DNA of 64,000 bases from Lachnospiraceae bacterium (GTDB lineage Bacteria > Bacillota > Clostridia > Lachnospirales > Lachnospiraceae): the NCBI GenBank assembly GCA_017521195.1, contig JAFXGP010000074.1, positions 1 through 64,000 on the forward strand, given 5' to 3'. Positions within the stretch are counted from its first letter, which is position 1; each line of letters opens with the position of its first letter. Both the position numbers and the translations under genes were made by a program. The notes under the pieces are model-generated. The model ran no database searches and was not told the DNA's origin. It saw only the letters and a program-made list of their open reading frames with translations. Of the stretch, positions 18,001 through 26,677 are shown piece after piece.

Positions 18001-18580
18001 CCGCAGAGGATATAAGTTGCCATTGGTAACCCATTTGGCATATCTTCGTTATTTTGCAGAAAATAGGGAAGAGAGAGGCAGTGCGGATGAAAACATCTTA
18101 CAGGAATTCTTACAGGAAATTGTTGTAGAAAAGGAAATATTGGTTCCTTTTATACAGGAATATGCGGATATGCCGGGAATGGAATCTTTGGCAGATAAAA
18201 CCCTGGTTTCTTATAAAACAGAACCTAAGAGCAGAGTAATAATTCATTATCTGAAAAATCACGAAGAGGACGAACGTCCCTCTTACATCCGGGAAGAAAT
18301 GAAGGAAGTGTATTTCGGGGTATATGTAAAGGAATTTATTTTGTTTTACGGAGAAAGTCTGCAGTATTACATTACAGAAGAGCAGGAAAATCTGGAACAG
18401 CTGACCGAAAGCGGAATTCTGCAAAAGGAAGAAAGCAAAGAAGATGAAAGAATGAGCAGATATCAGATGATTAATGAAATGTCTATCGGAGAAAATCTGC
18501 AGGATTACAATACGGTATATCAACTTTTGGAAGATTACTGGAGGACGGAATTTGTGGCTGATCATGTATTTCATCTTTAA
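15041..18580 (+). CDS. DUF5717 family protein, about 1180 aa
   Basis: A giant soluble protein. Residues 1-300 are beta-rich, with two Ig-like or carbohydrate-binding-like stretches (SFSVKSMNGKAIKGKVIVSD; LPVYVDVTKLHQGKNRGQII). The remaining 850 residues are helical repeats of TPR/HEAT character. This matches DUF5717, a Lachnospiraceae family of unknown function. It begins 17 bases after sigH. GTG 15041 is preferred since AGGTGA lies eight bases before it; GTG 15029 and ATG 15053 are alternatives. It heads a four-gene cluster with an Hsp70-like protein, so a scaffold or chaperone-partner role is plausible but unproven. Confidence 0.8.
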   Translation: MREGMEKLLQEETGVLQISCDFIEQELESGQASGSFSVKSMNGKAIKGKVIVSDPRVKYQESGFQSEQIQISYYFDGSDTEPTEIVSGSFMLITNFGEFEIPFSFYHPKQDITSSLGEIKNLFHFTNLAKTNWQEALKLYFSPAFKEVLKKTGDRTKEIYRGLSGKVNEQYMDEFLQAIHKKGPVEYEILTNMTTIENVNETRCIPLEIRKKGWGYTCLKVKTDGDFLAVEKEKILEEDFIANIYQLPVYVDVTKLHQGKNRGQIILKSPYGEETVPVLVSQNQHHKMRSAIEKRKNTKWLNTKLTQAYINFRSKKMAALRFKKESEEILDALQKSDERNPVNKLYGAHLYITQEKYHEAKWYLDRAEKNIGADSDPAIYAYYLYLTTLITEDKEYVLRVKEKIEELYYTHDGVWQIAWLWMYLSKELLGNAQKKWDFLMNLFVKGCTSPVMYMEAVMLLNYQPTLLMELSEANLRILRFAQKRGMLSEQVIGIIQYLALKEKEFTVPVYKLLTAIAKEHENQELLQAICSLLIKGNKIGQKYFGWYEKAILAEIKITRLYEYYMMSLDQEKPMDIPKMVLMYFSYQTDMNADYAPYLYRYVYENREHMEDLYFAYAPGMERFLTKKLYGEKINEDLGYLYEQIILPRMMTEDNAKALTKVMFTHLLKGEMESGDSMVVIHGQMKEEAVYPCKQGKAEVLLYNDNYCIFRQDKEGNRFLKKEEVFPQSYMNPERTAQYIRAWVQNDLGLALYLCNNGGDWQNITWEKELHFKYLSECDKIKGENRTEIRSRLLEFYYDADAMEKLDQCLEECIPGSVDGERRRELIHYLVIRGYYEKAYDFIRIYGPENAEPKDLVRITSYMLEEGGYEKEILLWYIYTAFVHGKYNVNMLQYLCNNYQGSSKIMRNIFKAAHNFDLDTFELSERLLMQILSTKAYIGDETEIFKAYVAGGPNTNVEAAFLTYRAVEYMRDDRIIGPYLILDIGRVYRRGYKLPLVTHLAYLRYFAENREERGSADENILQEFLQEIVVEKEILVPFIQEYADMPGMESLADKTLVSYKTEPKSRVIIHYLKNHEEDERPSYIREEMKEVYFGVYVKEFILFYGESLQYYITEEQENLEQLTESGILQKEESKEDERMSRYQMINEMSIGENLQDYNTVYQLLEDYWRTEFVADHVFHL

Positions 18581-18636
18581 ATAATTAAGATAACCATAAA
18601 TAGTCTATCAACAATAAGTAACAGGAGAGGTAAGCA

Positions 18637-19938
18637 ATGCTATTTGGTAAGGACAGCTTTCGTAAAAAGAATATTGGAAAATATATCATCGGCTATGAGC
18701 TGGGGAAAAAGCATGTGCAGATCAGTTATTTGAAAATCGGTGATAAGGAACCGGAAACTTTCTCTACTGTTGCTGGGCAGGAACAATACAATATTCCCTT
18801 TGTGATGTATAAGCAGGAGGATAAAAACCTGTGGTATATAGGTAAGGAAGCTCTTGCCAAGTATGAGGAAATGGGAGGAGTTCTTTTGACCGATCTTCTG
18901 GAAAATGCCTATCGGCAGGAAACGACAGAAGTCAATCTGGAAACTTATGACTCTGCAGCATTGCTGGCTTTGTTTGTAAAAAGAAGTTTATCTTATTTGT
19001 CATTTGTGGCACCGGTGGAAAAACAGGCGGCAATTATGTTTACGGTAGAAACTTTGAATCAGAAAACAGTGGAAGTATTACGTGAAATGGTAGAATATTT
19101 ACAGATGCCACAAGTACTGATTCAGTTTATGGGAAAAGAAGAAAGTTTCTTTTATTATAATTTGCATACAGATCCTTCGTTGTGGGCTAACCGGGTTTAC
19201 ATGTATGAAATGCAGGAAAACAAGTTACAAAGTTACCAGCTGTATTTAAATCGTCAGACTAAACCTGTAGTAACTTTGATAGAGAAAAAAGAATACGAAG
19301 AATTTCCCATGTATGAAAATGAAGAACCAACAGGCGAAGAAAAAGAAGTCAGGGATCAGATATTTTTAGAATATGTAACGGAAGATATGGAAGAGAAAAT
19401 TGTATCTACGGTATACCTGATTGGAGATGGATTTTTGGGAGAATGGTATCAGAAATCAGTCCGTTTCTTATGCGGGAAGAGGAGAGTATTTTTAGGAAAT
19501 AATCTATATAGTAAAGGGGCATGTTTTGCTCTGTTAGATAAAATGGAGCCGACAGAATTGTCGGTATCCTATGTGTATCTTGGAACTGATAAGGTAAAAG
19601 CCAATGTGGGCATGGAACTTATCCGTCAGGGAGCACCGTCTTATCTGGCAATCCTGGATGGTGGCAGCAGTTGGTATGATTGTAAAAAAGAATGGGATAT
19701 GATTCTGGAGGGAGATAACCGTCTGGTATTCCGCATTACACCTTTGGATGGGAAAAACACCACCCGTGCAGAGATTGTATTACATGGACTTTTGATGAAT
19801 AAAAGTCCTTTGTGCAGAATCCGCGCAGAAGGTTATATGGAAAATCCCACCACATTAAAATTAAAATTCAGGGAAATGGGATTTGGAGAATTCTATCCTT
19901 CTCAGGGACAGTATTGGGAAGAAACCATAGAATTATAG
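18637..19938 (+). CDS. DUF5716 family protein with Hsp70-like layout
   Basis: A 433 aa protein. IIGYELGKKHVQISYL at residues 17-32 resembles the actin/Hsp70 phosphate-1 loop. STVYLIGDGFLGEWY near residue 262 with VFLGNNLYSKGACFAL resembles the adenosine motif and the following helix of DnaK. The C-terminal IRAEGYMENPTTLKLKFREM resembles the beta substrate-binding domain. Key glycines and acidic residues of the ATP site are altered, so it may be a degenerate ATPase. The DUF5716 name comes from memory; the Hsp70 resemblance is my reading. Confidence 0.75.
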   Translation: MLFGKDSFRKKNIGKYIIGYELGKKHVQISYLKIGDKEPETFSTVAGQEQYNIPFVMYKQEDKNLWYIGKEALAKYEEMGGVLLTDLLENAYRQETTEVNLETYDSAALLALFVKRSLSYLSFVAPVEKQAAIMFTVETLNQKTVEVLREMVEYLQMPQVLIQFMGKEESFFYYNLHTDPSLWANRVYMYEMQENKLQSYQLYLNRQTKPVVTLIEKKEYEEFPMYENEEPTGEEKEVRDQIFLEYVTEDMEEKIVSTVYLIGDGFLGEWYQKSVRFLCGKRRVFLGNNLYSKGACFALLDKMEPTELSVSYVYLGTDKVKANVGMELIRQGAPSYLAILDGGSSWYDCKKEWDMILEGDNRLVFRITPLDGKNTTRAEIVLHGLLMNKSPLCRIRAEGYMENPTTLKLKFREMGFGEFYPSQGQYWEETIEL

Positions 19939-19974
19939 AGACAAGACAGGTGGAAGCAAATTGCAGGAGGCAGT

Positions 19975-20802
19975 ATGAGCATCAGATTATGTATTGGTGA
20001 ATATGCATCAGTTGGATATGAGCCGGAAGATATGGGAATAAAAGTATATTCGTTGGAAGAATTGGTTTACTTCGTAAGAGAAAATGCAGTTCTTTTGGAT
20101 AGCGGTTTTATGGATGAATCTCTGGGCGAGTGGCTGGCTGTGGAATGCAAACTGCAGGAATTGGGAGATGAACTGAGGAAGGCAAGCCGGAAAAGAGTAA
20201 GTCTAAAATCTTATGTAGGTATTCTTTTGGAATATGCAGGCTTTTATTCTAAAGAGATTAATGAACAGATAGAAACTATTATTGTTGAGAACAGCAATCT
20301 TTCTATTTATGAAAAGAAGAAAGCAAGAGGAGATGCGCTGGTACAGAAAGGGCATTACGGAAAAGCCGGAAGAGAATATGCAAAATTACTGCAGATGCTT
20401 CCGGAGGATATGACGGTTCTCAGAGGGGAAATTTATCACGGTTGTGGTGTTTGTCTGGCTAAAATGTTTTATTTTAAGCTGGCGGGAGAGTATTTTTTAA
20501 AAGCTCATACTTTAACCGGGAAAATTGCCAGTTATCATCAGTATTTATGGACCAAGAGGCTGGCTATGTCAGAAGGAGAATATGTAGAGTTTTTGAGAGA
20601 ACATGAAGAAGCTTACGAAGACTCAGTGGAAATGGAAGAATATCTGGAACAGTTAGGTGTACAGTGGGAGCATAGTCACAGTGGTATGTTGTTGCAGGGA
20701 ATTCAAAAGGAAAAAGAATATCGGAGAATTGCAGAATATCAGAATAAATTGAAAGAACGTGTGGGCTATTTGAGGGATGCCTACAGGGAAATGGTGAATT
20801 AG
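19975..20802 (+). CDS. hypothetical helical repeat protein of the DUF5716/5717 cluster
   Basis: A 275 aa soluble protein with AGGAGG nine bases before its ATG. Residues 1-90 look globular; residues 115-275 read as TPR-like helix pairs (ALVQKGHYGKAGREYAKLLQ; FKLAGEYFLKAHTLTG), ending in a coiled coil. No catalytic motif is visible. It sits 36 bp after the Hsp70-like gene and 59 bp before the coiled-coil membrane gene on the same strand, so it is presumably one unit with them. TPR proteins often bind Hsp70 tails, which fits but does not prove a partnership. Confidence 0.75.
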   Translation: MSIRLCIGEYASVGYEPEDMGIKVYSLEELVYFVRENAVLLDSGFMDESLGEWLAVECKLQELGDELRKASRKRVSLKSYVGILLEYAGFYSKEINEQIETIIVENSNLSIYEKKKARGDALVQKGHYGKAGREYAKLLQMLPEDMTVLRGEIYHGCGVCLAKMFYFKLAGEYFLKAHTLTGKIASYHQYLWTKRLAMSEGEYVEFLREHEEAYEDSVEMEEYLEQLGVQWEHSHSGMLLQGIQKEKEYRRIAEYQNKLKERVGYLRDAYREMVN

Positions 20803-20861
20803 AGTTTTTCGTAAAATAAGGATATTTAAGACGCGTTGAAGAAAAAGTAAGGAGACAAGTA

Positions 20862-22070
20862 ATGAAGTGGTGGAATAGAATCGTAGAACACTTCAATCGT
20901 AAATATGAGGAAGAAGATCTTGAGATGGAATGGGAAGCTTCTTCTGTCGAAGATTGGGACTGGGACACTCTGGTAAAAGACAGAAACCTGTTGAAAATGA
21001 AAGATAGTGTGGAACGCCAGAAATTTATACGAAGTTGTGTGGAACAGATGAAAAATGCGTCAGAAGAATTGGACCGTGTTTCAGAAGAATACAATACGGT
21101 AACTGCGTATTTGAAGGATATTGAAGAAATCGAAGCTTTACCATCCGGAGAAGCACAATATGTTAAAGACAGTGCCAAGAAGATTCAGTTATATGAAAAG
21201 GCTACCAGGGAATATAGAGAAAAGAAAGACCGCTTAACCGAGAGCCAATTTCTTCACATAGAAAAGTATGAACATATTATGCCAAAACCTTATAAAGATA
21301 TTAAAGAGGCAGAGGATTACCGTGCCTTGATTAAAGGAGATATAACTAAGCTGGAAGGTGAAAAACATGCTTATCAGTATCGTAGGGCGGAGTTACATAA
21401 TGACATTGCCAATACCAAAGGCATGGTAATGATTTGTGCTATGGCTTTTGCAGTATGTATGCTCATGCTGTTAGTATTACAGTATGGATTTGAAATGGAT
21501 GCTCAAATTGGATATATATTGACCATAGGAGTTGGCGCTACGGCAGTCACTATTTTATATGTGAGATACCTGGATTTAATTAAGCAATTGGAAAAAACGG
21601 AAAAAGGTATCAATCGTATTATTCTTTTGAAAAATACAGTCAATATCCGTTATGTAAATAATAAAAATCTTTTGGACTATTTGTATTTAAAATATAAAGT
21701 AAATAGTGGAAAAGAGCTGCTTACCATGTGGGAAAAATATCAAAAGGAAAAGGAAGAGAGAAACAGGGACATCCAGAACAGAGAAGAATTGGATTATCAT
21801 AAACGTTCTCTGATTTCTATTTTGAGAAGATATCAGTTACACGATCCGGATATCTGGGTTTATCAAACAGCGGCATTATTAGATTCAAAGGAAATGGTAG
21901 AAATCAGACATGGATTGGTAGACCGCAGACAAAAACTCCGTACTCAAATGGATTATAATAAACGTCTGGCTACCGAGGCACAAAAAGAAATTAAAGATGT
22001 GATAGAAAATTATCCGCAATACAAAGATGAAATCCTGCAAATGGTAGAACGTTACGAAAGGGAATATTAA
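20862..22070 (+). CDS. coiled-coil membrane protein of the DUF5716/5717 cluster
   Basis: A 402 aa protein with long coiled-coil stretches (residues 45-165 and 245-400) around two close transmembrane helices (about residues 189-209 and 217-235; MVMICAMAFAVCMLMLLVLQ is the first). Both termini are therefore expected on the same side of the membrane, probably the cytoplasm. AAGGAGA precedes the ATG. It could anchor the soluble products of the three upstream genes at the membrane. I recognise no named domain. Confidence 0.75.
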   Translation: MKWWNRIVEHFNRKYEEEDLEMEWEASSVEDWDWDTLVKDRNLLKMKDSVERQKFIRSCVEQMKNASEELDRVSEEYNTVTAYLKDIEEIEALPSGEAQYVKDSAKKIQLYEKATREYREKKDRLTESQFLHIEKYEHIMPKPYKDIKEAEDYRALIKGDITKLEGEKHAYQYRRAELHNDIANTKGMVMICAMAFAVCMLMLLVLQYGFEMDAQIGYILTIGVGATAVTILYVRYLDLIKQLEKTEKGINRIILLKNTVNIRYVNNKNLLDYLYLKYKVNSGKELLTMWEKYQKEKEERNRDIQNREELDYHKRSLISILRRYQLHDPDIWVYQTAALLDSKEMVEIRHGLVDRRQKLRTQMDYNKRLATEAQKEIKDVIENYPQYKDEILQMVERYEREY

Positions 22071-22072
22071 AC

Positions 22073-22639
22073 ATGAATTGGTTGGATGGTAAATGCCGGT
22101 GCCGATGGGCAAATCCTAAGAATGAAAGATATATCCGCTATCATGATGAAGAATGGGGTGTACCGGTTTATAGTGACCATAAGCTGTTTGAAATGTTGAT
22201 ATTAGAAGGATTTCAGGCGGGGCTTTCCTGGGAATGTGTGCTAAACAAACAGGCTGCTTTCGAAAAGGCTTTTGACAACTTTGATTTAGAAAAGATTTGT
22301 AATTACGATGAGAATAAGTTAGTGCAGTTACAGAATAATCCGGATATTATACGTAATAAACGTAAGATTAGTGCTGCAGTAAAAAATGCAAATGTGTTTA
22401 AAGAGATTCAAAGAGAATTTGGCTCTTTTTCAAATTATTTGTGGGGATGGACGGAAGAGAGCATCATATATGAAAATAATAAAACTACCTCTCCTTTATC
22501 AGATGCAATTTCTAAAGATTTGAAAAAGCGGGGAATGACTTTTGTGGGAAGTACTATTATTTATTCCTATTTACAGGCTGTGGGAGTAATCTATTCCCAT
22601 GAAAATGGGTGTTTTCTGGAAAAGAAATCATGTGAATAA
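22073..22639 (+). CDS. tag: DNA-3-methyladenine glycosylase I
   Basis: A 188 aa base-excision repair enzyme that removes 3-methyladenine. Family marks are CRWANPKNERYIRYHDEEWGVP at the N-terminus, LSWECVLNKQAAFEKAF near residue 45, and the C-terminal zinc-site residues around SHENGC. The ATG lies two bases after the coiled-coil gene, so it may be expressed with that cluster by read-through, though its function looks unrelated. It is full length. Confidence 0.95.
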   Translation: MNWLDGKCRCRWANPKNERYIRYHDEEWGVPVYSDHKLFEMLILEGFQAGLSWECVLNKQAAFEKAFDNFDLEKICNYDENKLVQLQNNPDIIRNKRKISAAVKNANVFKEIQREFGSFSNYLWGWTEESIIYENNKTTSPLSDAISKDLKKRGMTFVGSTIIYSYLQAVGVIYSHENGCFLEKKSCE

Positions 22640-22640
22640 A

Positions 22641-22675
22641 AAAGCGGTCGGTGTCATGTGACACCGGCCGTTTTA
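22641..22675. terminator. bidirectional terminator between tag and the chemoreceptor gene
   Basis: AAAGCGGTCGGTGTCA pairs with TGACACCGGCCGTTTT almost without a loop, flanked by A and T runs. It serves the two convergent genes. Confidence 0.85.
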
Positions 22676-22699
22676 AAATGCATGTTTGTAATTATAGAT

Positions 22700-24181
22700 T
22701 TATTCTGTATCTACGGATTGATTTGCTGATTCAAGTAAGGAAGCAGACAACTGACTGATAACGATGTTGTCGTCAACAATTTTATTGATATTGTATTTGT
22801 ATACATCAATAGAATCAGTAATTGCATTTACGGAATTCTGGTTTTCTTCGGAAGAAGATGCCATATCAGAAATCTTATCTCTTAATTCTACAAAGCTATG
22901 ATCCATCTGTTGGATAGTATCGTTTTGGTCCTCAATGTTACGGTATAAGGATTTAAACTGTGAAGTAAGATTCTTAAAGCTGTCCTGAAATTCATCTAAG
23001 GATTCAATGGAATTATTTACAGCTGTATGGCTTACGGAAAGCTGTTTGGATGTCTGATAAATCAGGGATTCCATAGCGTTTACTACGTTAGCAATCTGTG
23101 CTGAACACTTGTTACTGTCTTCAGCAAGAACCTGCACCTTACCGGCAACAACAGCGAAGCCGGCGCCCATCTGTCCGGCACGGGCAGCTTCGATGGAAGC
23201 ATTTAATGCTAAAGTATTGGTACTGGTGGCAATTTTATTTAATTGCTGTGTGAAATCTACGATTTGTTTTATTTCATCTTGAAGAGTAGTAAATACAGTA
23301 TTGGTAGCTTCCAAAGTCTGTTTCAATGTTAACATTTCAGAATTCATTTCTCTCATGTTTTTCTTGCTGTCTGCCAGGGAATCTTCTACTTTTTTTACTT
23401 CTGAGTTAAGAGAAGATACTTGTTCTTGGGTAGCAAGCATTTTTTCCTGCATATCGTCAAAAGTCTGGGATACGTCAACGGTACCTTGAGTGATATTGGA
23501 TGAACCATCACGCAAATCATCAATACTGCTTTCCAGACGTTCATTGGCTTTTTCCAGTTTAGAAACACGCTCTAAAGAATGTTCACAGTTGGCTTGTAAT
23601 TTTTCGCCTGCATCTTTTAATTCCAATAAAAGTTTTTCCGCTTCTTTTGTACGGCGTTCTCCAATACGGATGTAAGAACGGCCACGGTTGATAACCATAT
23701 AAAAGCAAACAGCACAAATGGTAAGGATTACCACACACATTATGTACTGGGAAAAAGGATCGGCTTTTTCCGGATGGATAAAGTAAGCCGCAATCAATAA
23801 AACATCTATAAGTGCTGCCTGAATCAAAGTATATTTAGGTACCAGATACAGACCGGACAAAGCGATTACCGCAAGATACAGAGGAAAGTCATCACTGTAG
23901 TAATTACCACTGTTTAAGGAAATACAAAATACCAGCAAAACGATACTTAAACATAATATTAACTGTTGGATTTTCTGTGCAACATTCATTTTTTTCATTA
24001 AGAAAATTGCAACGGAGAAAATAACCAGACAAACACCGATAACAATGGCACCTGACCAGGCTTTTCCAATAATATTCTTAACAAAGAATAAGGTAGCTAC
24101 GAGAAAAACCGCAATCATCATACATTTGAAGATTTTTTCTTCCGACATAGGTTTTTTTATGTTTTTTTCTTGTTTACTCAT
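22700..24181 (-). CDS. methyl-accepting chemotaxis protein
   Basis: A 493 aa signalling protein. Residues 1-170 contain about five or six transmembrane helices without a large outer sensor domain, so it may sense the membrane state or a small ligand. A coiled coil follows, then the MCP cytoplasmic domain, whose hairpin tip reads ALNASIEAARAGQMGAGFAVVAGKVQ, the CheA/CheW-binding region. The usual E-x-L-A tip is slightly altered (VAGKVQVLAEDSNK). AGGAGG precedes the ATG. No flagellar or che genes are in the window. Confidence 0.92.
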   Translation of the reverse strand: MSKQEKNIKKPMSEEKIFKCMMIAVFLVATLFFVKNIIGKAWSGAIVIGVCLVIFSVAIFLMKKMNVAQKIQQLILCLSIVLLVFCISLNSGNYYSDDFPLYLAVIALSGLYLVPKYTLIQAALIDVLLIAAYFIHPEKADPFSQYIMCVVILTICAVCFYMVINRGRSYIRIGERRTKEAEKLLLELKDAGEKLQANCEHSLERVSKLEKANERLESSIDDLRDGSSNITQGTVDVSQTFDDMQEKMLATQEQVSSLNSEVKKVEDSLADSKKNMREMNSEMLTLKQTLEATNTVFTTLQDEIKQIVDFTQQLNKIATSTNTLALNASIEAARAGQMGAGFAVVAGKVQVLAEDSNKCSAQIANVVNAMESLIYQTSKQLSVSHTAVNNSIESLDEFQDSFKNLTSQFKSLYRNIEDQNDTIQQMDHSFVELRDKISDMASSSEENQNSVNAITDSIDVYKYNINKIVDDNIVISQLSASLLESANQSVDTE

Positions 24182-24414
24182 AATAAAAATCCTCCTAGAG
24201 TATAACCGGAAATATTCAGAAAATTCCCTATTCTCATCATAATCCTACGAAGTCCGAAACGCAATAAAAAAATGAGGAATAATACATATTTATTGAGGGG
24301 ATTTGATTTCGGACAGAAACAGATTTCAAAGCTAAGGTTATGAGGAAAATACATAATTTAAATTTGTTTTAGAAATATTAATAAAAAAGAATATCTAACA
24401 TGGAGCAACAGTGT

Positions 24415-25602
24415 ATGGTAATTATTAATGGAAAGATTATAACAATGGAAGAGGAAACTATAGAATGTGGGTATGTGCGAATTAGTGAAGATAAAATTGC
24501 AGAAATTGGAACTATGGAAGCATATGGGGAAGAAAAAGGTGTGGAAGATATTATAGATGTTAAGGGAGCCTGGGTTATGCCCGGACTGATAGAGGCCCAT
24601 GCACATATAGGGATTTCAGAAGAAAAATGGGGCGTTATAGCGGATGATTGTAATGAAGGAACTAATCCGGTGACGCCCTATCTTCGTGCCATAGATGCCA
24701 TAAATCCTATGGACCCGGCATTCCATGAAGCTATCGGGGCAGGAATTACTTCGGTTATGGCAGGACCGGGAAGTGCCAATGTGGTGGGAGGACAGTTTGC
24801 TTTTATAAAGACCCAGGGAAGATGTGTGGATAATATGTTAGTAAAACATCCGGCAGCAATGAAAATTGCCTTTGGTGAAAATCCCAAAACTGCTTATGGA
24901 GACAGGGATATGTATCCTTCTACCAGAATGGGGTCTGCGGCATTGCTTCGACAAACCATATTTGAGGCAGTTCAGTATTGGGAGAAGAAAAAAAGAGGAG
25001 AGTTAGATGAATTGGATTTTGATAAAGAGTGCTGGATTCCGATATTGAAGAAAGCGATTCCCCTAAAGGCCCACGCGCACAGGGCAGACGATATTTTGAC
25101 AGCGATACGGATTGCAAAAGAATATGGTCTGGATATGACCATTGATCACGGGACGGAAAGTCATTTGATAACAGATGAAGTAAAAAAGTCCGGTTTTCCT
25201 GTGATTGTAGGACCGGATCTGACTTCCAAATCTAAGTTAGAAGTGCAAAATATGAATTTTAAAACCAATAGGATTTTGCATGAAGCAGGAGTATTATTTG
25301 CCATTACCACAGATCATCCTGTAACCATGATTCAATATTTACCCCTTTGTGCCGGATTGGCAGTGAAACAGGGATTACCCATGAAGGAAGGCTTAAAAGC
25401 TATTACTATAAATGCAGCAAAAATATGTAGAGTGGATGACAGAGTAGGAAGCTTGAAGGTAGGGAAAGATGCAGATATAGCTATCTTTTCAGGAAATCCT
25501 ATGGAGGTTTTTACCGAAACATTATATACTATAATTAATGGAAAAATTGTGTATAAATATAAGACAGAAGCCGATAAATGTTTTAGAGAGAAGTTGCAGT
25601 AA
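24415..25602 (+). CDS. amidohydrolase family protein
   Basis: A 395 aa metal-dependent hydrolase of the imidazolonepropionase-like branch. Metal ligands are HAHIG near residue 63 (H-x-H), KAHAHRADD near residue 222, DHGTESHL near residue 245 and ITTDHPV near residue 303. The N- and C-terminal strands (MVIINGKIITM; DADIAIFSGNPM) form the small beta-sandwich. The substrate is unknown; relatives cleave cyclic amides or peptides. The frame is open from 24400, but ATG 24415 has GGAG nine bases before it and matches the family start. Confidence 0.88.
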   Translation: MVIINGKIITMEEETIECGYVRISEDKIAEIGTMEAYGEEKGVEDIIDVKGAWVMPGLIEAHAHIGISEEKWGVIADDCNEGTNPVTPYLRAIDAINPMDPAFHEAIGAGITSVMAGPGSANVVGGQFAFIKTQGRCVDNMLVKHPAAMKIAFGENPKTAYGDRDMYPSTRMGSAALLRQTIFEAVQYWEKKKRGELDELDFDKECWIPILKKAIPLKAHAHRADDILTAIRIAKEYGLDMTIDHGTESHLITDEVKKSGFPVIVGPDLTSKSKLEVQNMNFKTNRILHEAGVLFAITTDHPVTMIQYLPLCAGLAVKQGLPMKEGLKAITINAAKICRVDDRVGSLKVGKDADIAIFSGNPMEVFTETLYTIINGKIVYKYKTEADKCFREKLQ

Positions 25603-25642
25603 TCAGCCGGAATAAAATTTATGAAGGTGTGGGAGGATACGG

Positions 25643-26182
25643 ATGATAGAAGGATGTGCGGAATATTCTGATAATAAAAAGGAACTTTATGAGGAAGTAG
25701 TGTTACAGTTAAAAGGTTTATTTGAAGATTGTCCTCATGTAACAGCCAATTTGTCCAATGCATCAGCGGTACTGAATCAGGCTATGAAAGAGATTAACTG
25801 GGTTGGATTTTATCTAATGGAAAAGGTAGGTGCTACCTCGGTTAATGAGGATAATTCTGAAGTGCAGAAGGAACTGTTGGTGTTAGGTCCTTTCCAAGGA
25901 AAGCCGGCTTGTGTGGAAATTCCGGTTGGCAGAGGCGTATGCGGAACTGTAGCACAAAAAGATGAAATCCAGTTAGTTAAAAACGTTCATGAATTTCCGG
26001 GACATATTGCTTGCGATAGTGCTTCCAATTCAGAAATTGTTTTGCCGATTCATAAAGAAGGTAAGGTATGGGGAGTACTGGATATTGACAGTCCGATTCT
26101 TGGAAGGTTTGATGAAGAAGATAGAATTGGTTTGCTTCAGGTAGTAGAAGTGATTGAGGAGATGCTTATAAAAGCATTGTAA
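25643..26182 (+). CDS. msrC: free methionine-(R)-sulfoxide reductase (GAF domain)
   Basis: A 179 aa GAF-domain enzyme that reduces free methionine-R-sulfoxide. The three cysteines of fRMsr are present: Cys in GKPACVEIPVGRG, Cys in GVCGTVAQ, and the catalytic Cys in HIACDSASNSEIVLP. NWVGFYL near residue 54 is also typical. An extra insert of about ten residues (TSVNEDNSEV) lengthens it slightly over the usual 160. It starts 40 bp after the amidohydrolase gene with a GGGAGG ribosome binding site and is probably co-transcribed. Confidence 0.92.
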   Translation: MIEGCAEYSDNKKELYEEVVLQLKGLFEDCPHVTANLSNASAVLNQAMKEINWVGFYLMEKVGATSVNEDNSEVQKELLVLGPFQGKPACVEIPVGRGVCGTVAQKDEIQLVKNVHEFPGHIACDSASNSEIVLPIHKEGKVWGVLDIDSPILGRFDEEDRIGLLQVVEVIEEMLIKAL

Positions 26183-26220
26183 TTATTAGTACGGATAAGT
26201 GAATTGTAGGGGAACATAAC

Positions 26221-26407
26221 ATGAGAATTACAAATCATCAAAATGTATTTATAGGGGAAAACATTAAGCAGGAAAATCAAATTCGTGAAGGACAGCATGA
26301 GAAGGAAAATAGAACAGATTTCTTTGCAGGAAATCAAACATATTGTTAGTGAAATGAAGCTGGTGGCAGAAGATATTAAGGGTGCCATGGTGGATGAAAG
26401 TGTGTAG
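26221..26407 (+). pseudogene. small frameshifted or overlapping frames
   Basis: A 42 aa frame (26221-26349, MRITNHQNVFIG...) has GGGGAAC before it. A 36 aa frame (26297-26407, MRRKIEQISLQEIKHIV...) continues in another phase and is helical. Together they look like one small gene split by a one-base shift, followed by the terminator at 26460. Two real overlapping micro-genes are also possible. The family is unknown. Confidence 0.3.
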
Positions 26408-26459
26408 AGGAAATGGTGTGAAGATGAAAGGATAAAACAGAATAGATACTATAGGTGCG

Positions 26460-26492
26460 GAGCGAAGGAACAACAGACTTTCGCTCTTTTTT
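26460..26492 (+). terminator. rho-independent terminator
   Basis: GAGCGAAG (26460-26467) pairs with CTTTCGCTC (26478-26486), followed by six Ts. It closes the msrC unit. Confidence 0.85.
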
Positions 26493-26499
26493 ATAAATA

Positions 26500-26637
26500 A
26501 AAATAAAAGTCCAGAAAAAAGCAAAATAAAAGTGTTGAAAAAACTAAAATAAAAGTGTCGAAAAAACTAAAATAAAAGTGCCGAAAAAACTAAAATAAAA
26601 TAGCCGAAAAGTATAAAATACACTTGAATAAAAAGCA
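26500..26637 (+). repeat. tandem 23-bp repeats before the DUF4143 ATPase gene
   Basis: Five units of 23 bp (starts 26500, 26523, 26546, 26569, 26592) and a decayed sixth share the core AAAATAAAAGTGYCGAAAAAACT. They have no spacers and end 41 bp before the ATG. The gene-free stretch 26408-26677 holds only the terminator and this array. Array as binding site for the encoded ATPase or another regulator is inference. Confidence 0.9.
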
Positions 26638-26677
26638 TAGAAAGATATAATAATGTATATAAGGAGAGTGTTTTTAT

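Noticed and set aside
20564..21178. 204-codon open frame on the minus strand inside the DUF5716 cluster
   Set aside because: It is antisense to two well-supported genes, has no ribosome binding site and its composition is that of a mirrored coding frame.
26500..26637. CRISPR array
   Set aside because: The repeats are directly abutting with no spacers and no cas genes are nearby.
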